Part shown: positions 56,448 to 64,000 of the stretch, piece by piece | Position numbering within the stretch: position 1 is the stretch's first letter | Layout: each line of letters opens with the position of its first letter | Assembly (NCBI RefSeq): GCF_029873635.1 | Contig: NC_080423.1 | Span: 108,448,087 to 108,512,086, forward strand | Length of the DNA: 64,000 bases | DNA from: Malania oleifera | Taxonomy: Eukaryota > Streptophyta > Magnoliopsida > Santalales > Ximeniaceae | Direction: 5' to 3' | The notes under the pieces: model-generated | Databases searched by the model: none | What the model saw: only the letters and a program-made list of their open reading frames with translations | Told to the model about the DNA's origin: nothing | Program-made: the position numbers and the translations under genes

Positions 56448-58043
56448 TGTAATGACCTACTTAATTTAACATAAATGAATCATAAATAATAATAATAATA
56501 ATCTCAACTCGAACCCATGGGTAACGGGGACACCTGTCAATCACAGCGGAAACCTAAGCAGCAGTAAGTATAAAGTCACAATCATCCAACCATAAAACAT
56601 AATACCAGAGTTTACTACATCATCAAAATACTGTATTTATATACAACCTCCAAAACATCAAATTCTGATCCTAGTACCAAACCTTACCCTCCTAGTGGGG
56701 TAACTAAATAAGCTCAACGGCAGCCACGACCCGTTGGTCTCTCAGGGTCTCCTGAAAAATTAACTAGGTTCAAGGGTGAGACACTTCTCAGTAAGGGAAA
56801 ATAAACTAAAAACAGTTGTATAGCAACATGAACATTTAATGCAATTATACATATATAATACATTTCATATATTTGTAAACATTCATCATATTATACTAAA
56901 TCCTCATATACTTTCATATTTATTAATAAATCATAACGTTCATAAAACATCTGTTATAACCGATAATACTGAAAACATACCCAGGATGAATAACTAACTA
57001 ATGTCATGTATTACCCCCCATGACGGGTTTTGCAGCCGAAGGCAGGACCCGACAATGGCTGGCCAACCATTGCCGAGTCAAAAATGCCTGTAAGTATGAT
57101 GGGCCAACCGCACCCTAGTCCGGACTGTCAGGTGGACGTCTACAACTCTACACTAAAAGTCACACCGACTATCCATCTCCTACCCCCCTCGTGGGGTGAT
57201 TAGCACAAGTCTGAACATAGATATCTGTTCTATATAGCTACGGTACCGAGCTTCTGAAACTGAACTAAACTAACATTCGGGTTCTGATAACATATAATAC
57301 ATGATATTATAGCGGCCTCGTGCCGATCATTTTTTAAATACGGCCTTGTGCCGAAAACATTTCATATATATACATGGCCTCGCGCTAGAATCATTTCAGG
57401 TATATACATTCTGAAAATAAATCAATTATCATGTATTTGTTTAAATCATCATAACATAACGTATCTGTTCATAATACCTAAAAACATGCTTTGCTTGTAA
57501 AATCTTCCGTATCATAACACTTTTCATGAAAAATAACATCATGCCACACAAAGTTAGGTAAATCAAACATTTCGTTCAAAAACCATAATTCTCGTACAAC
57601 AGCAGTATTTTCCCTAAACATGCATTTACTCCATAATATTCAAATATCGTATATATTTTTCAAAAAATCAATTTTCTCATAAATAATAGTAATTTGCATG
57701 AAAATAACTGCTTTAATTTATTCCCTTACCTGACTACTAAGAAAGCCCCTAAAATATCCCAGTCTAACACTCGCAGGGTTTTCTGATCCATACCCTGAAA
57801 ATGAAAACTCTCAGTACTAAACTTCAGTATTTTCACGTGTATATCATTTCCTATAACTACCATAAGATCAAATTTGGCTTAAAAAGCCTTAGCTTAACTT
57901 AGGGATGATTTCCAACTGGTTTTCACCGATGATCCGCTCCGACAGATTTAGAGAGCACTTCCCCAGAAGCGTCGTGGTGGTTTCAGATTGTCGAACTAGA
58001 GGAAATCCGGCCCGAAATCGAAGAGAGAAGAGAAAGAAACCAT

Positions 58044-58078
<35 letters not shown>

Positions 58079-58464
58079 GAGATTTCTTAACCTTGAAGTT
58101 AAAATCCAAATTTTTGATATTTATAGGACTGGATTCGTCGACGAGCCACGTCATTTTGTCGACGAGTCCTTCAATAATTTCGTCGATGAAACCCACTCCT
58201 CGTCGACGAAACCCACTCCTCGTCGACGAAATTTAGACTACTCAAAACCTCTCTCGGTATCTCCTCGTCGACAAATCTTGCCTTCATCGACGAGGTCCTC
58301 TTATACCCTCGTCGACGAATCCCCTGTGTTTTTCTATGAGGCCCTAATAACTTCTCTCGGTTATTTCTTCCAAAGTGCAATGTCGTCGACTTCCTCCTTC
58401 TGTACTATCTCCATTTTCCACCCTCTTAATCATCATTTAAATACTATTATTCTTCGGGTCATCA
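56448..58464 (-). mobile_element. solo LTR (element A-like family)
   Basis: Plus view TGTAATGACC ... CGGGTCATCA. The minus-strand TATAAATA box is at 58118-58125, with the palindrome cluster at about 58130-58395. The stem-loop is at 57003-57024. A short cggcctcgtgccg minisatellite is at about 57310-57400 and (GA)n at about 58049-58076. No clear target duplication was found (agcaa on the left, gaagc on the right), so the right edge may be off by a few bases. Confidence 0.82.
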
Positions 58465-58861
58465 GAAGCAGCCCCACTCGGCTTTGGCAGAACCAAGAGC
58501 TCCCTTACGGCCATCACCAACTTGCCATAGCCTCTCTTTCACGCCTGCATCACCAACCCGCAACCACTTCCGGCCACTGCCCTCTCCCACCTCTCCGAAC
58601 CCAACCATAATCTCCTCCCAATCACTACACAGCGCCACCTTCAGAATCGCACCCAGGGTAGAGTCACTGCTCCTTCATCACACACACGACCGTAAGCACT
58701 GCCTCTCACTCCCACCATCCTCAGCTCCGATCACCAACAGCAGCTTTCCTTCACGACTACCGGTAACACCTCTCGACACCACCAGCAACAACTCTCCTTC
58801 ATGGCTAGCAGCAACGCCTCACGGTAGCACACAACAGCACCTCACGGCCAGCAACAGCTGT
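58465..58861 (+). other. C/A-rich continuation of the partial LTR
   Basis: CACC/CAGCAAC-rich, with a Pro/Ser/Thr-rich open frame but no domain. Read as the downstream part of the LTR-like unit starting at 55618, split by the insertion at 56448 and ended by element D at 58862. Confidence 0.4.
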
Positions 58862-60880
58862 TGTAATGACCCGGCCCTTTATACAGACCAGCATCGTTAA
58901 CCCAAATACAAACTACCTGTACTTGTTCAAGATACGTAGACAACCTGCCCTAAACAGGGACATACGGGTGTAAACCATACATAATTACAATGTAAATATT
59001 GTGGAAAAACATAAACATTCATTGGGATTCTACTAGACTTATACCAGAGCTTACTATTGCATCCTCACTATCATAAATCTAGACATAGAATATAACATGT
59101 TATTACAACCCTCCAAAAAAGAACTTCATCTAAGTTTATTACATGATTTGAACACTTACGTAAGCTAAACCAAAAACAATCCCCCAGGTCCCTCTAGCTA
59201 TGAGGCCCGACGACCTGATGGACCTGAAAACAAAGGTTGTATGATAGGGTGAGACACTGCTCAGTAAGGAAGAAGGTGTTTCAACAGTGTGTGACTGCAT
59301 ATATGCATAATTTCATAAAAACTCATACATATGGAACATTTGTTTATAATAATGTAACATATAAAATTTATCTGCACATTCAACTATTTAAATCATGCAT
59401 ATGAATATAAAAAAAACTACCAGCTTGGTGTAACAATTTGCCTGTTTACCCTCGTGGCACGGATTGTGCATTGATACCTCTGACAATGTCATGTTCGTAC
59501 AAAGAAGGCCAAGCATCTACTATAGTCCAACCGCCCCCTGGTTTATTTTTACCAGCAGCTTACTAACTCCACATAGGTCGACTATCTTAAGTACCCACAC
59601 TAATCCCTCATGTATGGTTGTACTGTACTGCCAGCATTAGAACCGTGCTTATAATAGTTTAGTGTGTTTTTCAACCCCATCACTGAAGTTTTTTTCAACT
59701 TCTTTTGGTAGCAAGCTAGGGTTCTAGTATCATATATACAATTTATAACAAAATATAGTAACATGTGCAATTCCAATTTTTTCACAAATTCAGATAATTA
59801 CACCGGGTACAAACCGATGCACATCCTCTCAGTTTACCCTTTTCACTAATATAGTTTGGTGTATAACTGGCCTCTATTTTCCACATTTTTAGTATAACAA
59901 GTTGGAACTCCGTTCCCATAAACCATATACATAGTATAGAAAATTCATACATTTCCATTTCAACATATATCACACGAGTTTAGTCCAAAAAATCCACTAA
60001 ATGATAAAAATCCAGTAAACACCATTTAAATGAAAAAGTAAAGGATTCAAGCAACTTTTACTATAGTATAAATGCAAAGAATTAATTTTCGTAAAATTTG
60101 GAGATCATACGCCAAAATCTTCATTTTTACCAAAAATCGTAAAATCATAAAACCGATATTTCTACTCGGTAGAATTTAGCAAATAAGCAGTCAAATCATA
60201 CATATAAGCATAACCTAATTTTTTAGCGGTTCAGTTTTTACAAAATACTGCTGTAATCAAATTTTCCTTACCTTAAACTAGAAATGAAACTACGTACGGA
60301 AACTGTTCAAACTAACAACCCGGGATCCTCGAAACCTAAAAATCACATAACATAATCTTACTATAGTTTCGACTACTATCCAAATGTTCAATCAAAATTG
60401 AGATCAGATCCTTACCTAAATTTTTGGGAAAACCCGAAAATCCTCAAAACAATGATCCTATCCGCTAAAGTTGTAGGACTTCCTCCTCTGATCCCCGCAG
60501 GAACTTCCATTTTTAGAAACCGAAGTCGAACGGTGAAGAATCTTAGAGAGAGAGAGGAACTTCGTTGGTTGAGAGAGAGAGAGAGAGAGCTTTGGGAGAA
60601 ACTTAACTTCTAAGCAACCGAAATGGATATTTATAGGGCATTTGATCGAGTCAAACTCGTCGACGAGGTGGCGTCTTCATCGACGAATCCGCCACAGAGC
60701 TCGTTGACGAAGCCATTTCTTCATCACTGAGCCTAATTCCAGATATTTCTCTGACTCTCTCGGTACTTGCTCGTTGACGAAAACACACTGAATTTCGTCA
60801 ACGAGGCTCTGAAGGACTTCATCGACAAATGTGACTCCTTCGTCAATGAACCCAGCTTATTACGGGTTTGGGTCTCTACA
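58862..60880 (-). mobile_element. 3' LTR of element D
   Basis: Plus view TGTAATGACCC...GGTCTCTACA. The minus-strand TATAAATA box is at 60628-60635, with the palindrome cluster at about 60655-60855 (ctcgtcgacgag, ttcatcgacgaat, ctcgttgacgaag). The right boundary is fixed by the adjoining purine tract. The GTCATG/CATGAC block is not preserved in this copy. No separate gene is seen within it. Confidence 0.87.
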
Positions 60881-60918
60881 ATCTCTCCTCTTTATAAGAA
60901 TTTCGTCCTCAAAATTTA
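60881..60918 (-). promoter_or_regulatory. polypurine tract and decayed inverted repeat of element D
   Basis: Minus strand AAAGAGGAGAGAT abuts the LTR start TGTAGAGACC. Beside it is the AAATTTTGAGGACGAAATT form of the PPT-side inverted repeat, with one stem base changed. The conserved accgtggttaca block is at 61016-61047. Confidence 0.8.
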
Positions 60919-61134
60919 CTAACAATTACTAAACATAATCATTTCTTATAATCTCGCTTTACAAAAGAGTCAACAGTCACCTACAAAGCGACTTTGGCCC
61001 AAATTCATTACATATCCTCATATATGGCGAAGGAATACCGTGGTTACAAAAAGATACATTGAAAGATTACATACATCTATAAAACTCTCCCAAAGATCAT
61101 ACCATTTAATCTATACCACCTACACTACTATATA

Positions 61135-64000
61135 CCTATGTACTATCAAATAACTGCGGGTACTTCTGACTTATTTCAGACTCTAACTCCTATGAAGTTT
61201 CTTCTACTACATGGTTACACCATAATACCTTCACAAGAGGTATTTCCTTAGTTCATAACTGTTGCACCTTCCGATCCAATATCTGCACTGATACTTCCTT
61301 ATATGATAAGGTATCACTGATCTCTAACGGTTCGTAGCTCAGCACGTGTGATGGATCTGGTATGTACTTCTTCAATACAGACACGTGAAATACATCATAG
61401 ACTCTGGATAATACTGGAGGTAAAGCCACTCGATAAGCAACCGAACTTATCCTTTCAAGGATCTTAAAAGGCCCGATATACCGAGAATTTAGTTTCCCTT
61501 TCTTCCCAAACCTCATCACCCCTTTCATTGGAGTGATTCTCAGGAATACTATATCTCCTACCTCAAATTTCAACTCTCATTGACGACTATTAGCATAATT
61601 CTTCTGTCGACTATGAGCTATCTTGATTCTTTCCCTGATCAACTCGACCTTTGCAAAGGTCTGCTGAACTAGTTCTGGACCCAGTATCTACCGCTCACCT
61701 ACTCGATCCTAGTACAATGGAGATCGACACTGACGACTATACAAAGCCTTATAAGGTGTCATATCTATGCTTGCCTGGTAACTATTGTTATATGAAAATT
61801 CAACAAGCGGTAGATATTGTATCCAACTATCGCCGATATCCAATACACAAGCTTGCAACATATCCTCTAACGTCTGAATAGTCCTCTCCAACTGTCCATC
61901 TGTCTGCGAGTGAAAAGACGTACTAAACGTTAGTTGTGATCCCAAGGCATCCTATAAACTCTTCCAAAAATGAGATGTAAAACGCGGATCCCGATCCGAA
62001 ATAGTAAAAATAGGGACACCATGGAGTCATACCACCTCCTGAACATAAAGTTATGTCGGCCTATTCAAAGAATAGCTAACTCTAATTGGAATGATATGTG
62101 CAGTCTTCGTCATCCGATCCACTATAACCCATATAACATTCTGCCCATGCACCGCCACAGGTAAACTCGTCACAAAATCCATCGAGACGTGTTCCCACTT
62201 CCACTCAGGGATGTCAAGTGGCTGAAGTGGTCCTGTCGACCTCTGATGTTCTACTTTGATCCGCTGACATGTCAAGCACTGCTCTACAAAAAAAGTGATC
62301 TCTCTTTTCATGTTGGATCAGCAGAAATATTTTTCTTCAAATCCCGGTACATTTTCGTACTACCAGGATGTACAATGTAGAGTGAACGATGCGCCTCCTC
62401 CAAAATGACCCGTTTAATCACAGCATCATTCAGTATACAAACCCTGTCTCGAAATCTCAATATCCCATCGCCAGAGACACTGAAATCCAACTTCAAGCCC
62501 TTTTGAACTCCTTCAATAACCTCAACCAACTCTGGATCCCGCTTTTGCGTCACACGAATCCTCTCCTGCAAAGTTGGTTGTACCACTAAGCTAGCAAGAA
62601 TCGCCTGGTTTCCTTCCACTACCTCCAAACTCAACCTTTCAAAGTCCATACAGATTGATGCTGAACCTCCACTGCCAAGACTAACGCATCAGCAGACTTC
62701 CTACTCAGAGCATCAGCTACCACATTAGTCTTTCCCTGATGATAGCTAATAATACAGTCATAGTCTTTAATCAACTCAAGCCATCTGCGCTGTCTCATGT
62801 TGAGTTCCTTTTGGGTGAAAAAGTATTTAAGACTTTTATGGTTGGTAAAAATCTCACACCTCTCACAGTATAAGTAGTGCTTTCAAATTTTCAATGCAAA
62901 CACTACCGTTGTTAATTTCATATCATGCGTCGGGTAGTTCTTCTTGTATTCTTTGAGTTGACGAGAAGCGTAAGCAACTACTTTGCTTTGCTGCATTAAA
63001 ACAAAGCCAAGACCCTTTTTCAAAGCATCACTATAAATAAAAAAATCACCATCATTGGATGGAAGAGTCAGAACTAGAGCAGTGACCAGTCACCATTTTA
63101 GCTCTTGGAAACTCAGCTCGCACTCATCCGTCCAATCATACCTCACGTTCTTCTACGTGAGTCTCGTCAAAGGACCTACTAAACTGAAGAACCCTTCCAC
63201 AAACCGACGGTAGTAACTTGTAAGACCCAGAAAACTTCTAACATCCTAAACATTCTTCGGTCTCACCCAGTCCACTACTACTTCTATCTTACTCGGGTCC
63301 ACAAATATACCTTTCTTAGAAACTACGTGCCCTAGAAATATAATCTGTTCAAGCTAGAACTCGCACTTCTTTAGTTTAGCATACAACTTTTATCCCTAAG
63401 CATTTGCAACACCAGTCTCAAATGAACTTCATGCTCTGCAGCACTCCAAGAATACACTAGGATATCATCGATAAATACCATAACGAACTGGTCTAGATAT
63501 TTGTGCAAGACCCTGTTCATCAAATCCATAAATGCTACAGGTGCATTAGTCAAACCAAAAGGCATAACCATAAATTCAAAATGGTCATACTAGGTTCAAA
63601 ATGCAGTTTTTAAGACGTCCTCCGCTTTGACCTTCATCTGATCATACCCAGACCGTAGGTCAATCTTGTAAAAGACCTGTGTGCCCTGAAGCTGATCAAA
63701 CAAATCATAGATCCTGGGTAGCGGATATTTATTCTTTACCGTCACCTTATTCAGTTCTCTATAGTTGATGCACATTCTCATCGATCCATCCTTCTTCTTA
63801 ACAAATAACACAGGTGCTCCCCAGGGAGAAACACTGGGTCATATGTACCCCTTGTCTAACAGCTCATGAAGTTATTCTTTCAACTCTTTCAATTCAGCTA
63901 GAGTCATACAATATGGAACTTTTGATATCAGCGTCGTACCTAGAGCCAATTCTATGGCAAATTCCACTTCACGGTCTAGAGGTAAACCTGGCAAGTCCTC
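61135..64000 (-). pseudogene. element D pol (RT, RNase H, integrase, chromodomain-like tail), 5' part beyond window
   Basis: RT N-part ([19 protein letters not shown]) is at about 63740-63811; here the codon after LFD is still CAG, unlike A and B (TAG) and E (TAA). RT palm ([15 protein letters not shown]) is at about 63430-63500. RNase H is at about 62690-63120. The integrase zinc segment ([29 protein letters not shown]) is at about 62240-62420; the core (SMDFVTSLPVAVHG) at about 62110-62200; the C-terminus (YIGPFKILERISSVAYRVALPP) at 61253-61573. The chromodomain-like tail (EIPLVKVLWCNHVVEETS) is at about 61150-61245 with a Trp codon changed to TAG. Stops and frameshifts are scattered throughout. 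Confidence 0.87.

Larger units (their letters stand above)
58862..64000 (-). mobile_element. Ty3 element D (chromovirus, Tekay/Del-like), 3' half; runs off the window
   Basis: Minus-strand element: 3' LTR 58862-60880, PPT 60881-60900, then pol upstream to and past the right edge. gag and the 5' LTR are outside. The left flank gctgt (58857-58861) would be one target duplication copy. Confidence 0.88.

Noticed and set aside
56443..58469. Target duplication for the solo LTR at 56448-58464
   Set aside because: The flanks agcaa and gaagc do not match in register; boundary or mutation uncertain, so none is claimed.

Overview
The window is plant nuclear DNA, most likely from a eudicot. It holds one convincing host gene: an intronless, apparently intact acetolactate (acetohydroxyacid) synthase gene on the minus strand at 39068-41071. 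Almost everything else is LTR retrotransposon sequence, inserted element inside element, plus one truncated LINE-like copy with a perfect 16-bp target duplication and several low-complexity tracts. No rRNA, tRNA, CRISPR or bacterial-type feature was seen.

Left block (1-38971). A copia-type element (minus strand) lies immediately downstream of the ALS gene. It is the oldest layer: its short 5' LTR, gag, protease, integrase and reverse transcriptase run from 38971 down to 24494, and the rest lies left of the window. Its integrase is split by a chromovirus-type Ty3 element (E, 26341-36997, minus; 5-bp duplication gcaca). E carries a solo LTR (X, 32838-35020) placed exactly at the gag start codon. 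The copia reverse transcriptase is cut at 24493 by an LTR remnant (V). V is itself split by another Ty3 element (A, minus, from before position 1 to 24056). A is split by a solo LTR (Y, 2946-7230, itself split by solo LTR Z, 4067-6399) and by a nearly complete Ty3 element (B, plus, 9105-20782). B contains a further solo LTR (W1, 15710-17436). The nest is five levels deep, and nearly every boundary has TG...CA ends and a 5-bp target duplication.

Middle (38972-50326). ALS and its upstream AT-rich flank are followed by a LINE RNase H remnant (43158-44090), a solo LTR (45457-47695), an unclassified degenerate repeat, a 0.6-kb TGCATG/TGTG-rich array and an unassigned stretch with a minus-strand TATA box.

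Right block (50327-64000). There are solo LTRs at 50327-52323 (W2), 53112-55164 and 56448-58464. They are set in C/T-rich LTR-like sequence that also carries a GAGTC-type tandem array. The 3' end of another Ty3 element (D, minus) starts at 58862 and runs out of the window.

All Ty3 coding regions (A, B, D, E) are broken by stops and frameshifts, and look like Tekay/Del-type chromoviruses: gag with CCHC knuckles, protease, RT, RNase H, integrase and a C-terminal chromodomain-like segment. The most interesting signals are in the LTRs. Twelve LTR copies carry a cluster of the palindrome TTCGTCGACGAA and its decayed forms directly upstream of a TATAAATA box. Nine LTRs of otherwise different sequence share a GTCATG...CATGAC stem-loop block. 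Family-specific minisatellites lie between these two marks. A block containing TAACCACGGTATTCCTC is shared by the 3' ends of four Ty3 elements and the LINE copy. The ALS protein has Gly where plant ALS proteins normally have the second Arg of the VPRR segment. All calls were made by eye from the sequence, with no database search.
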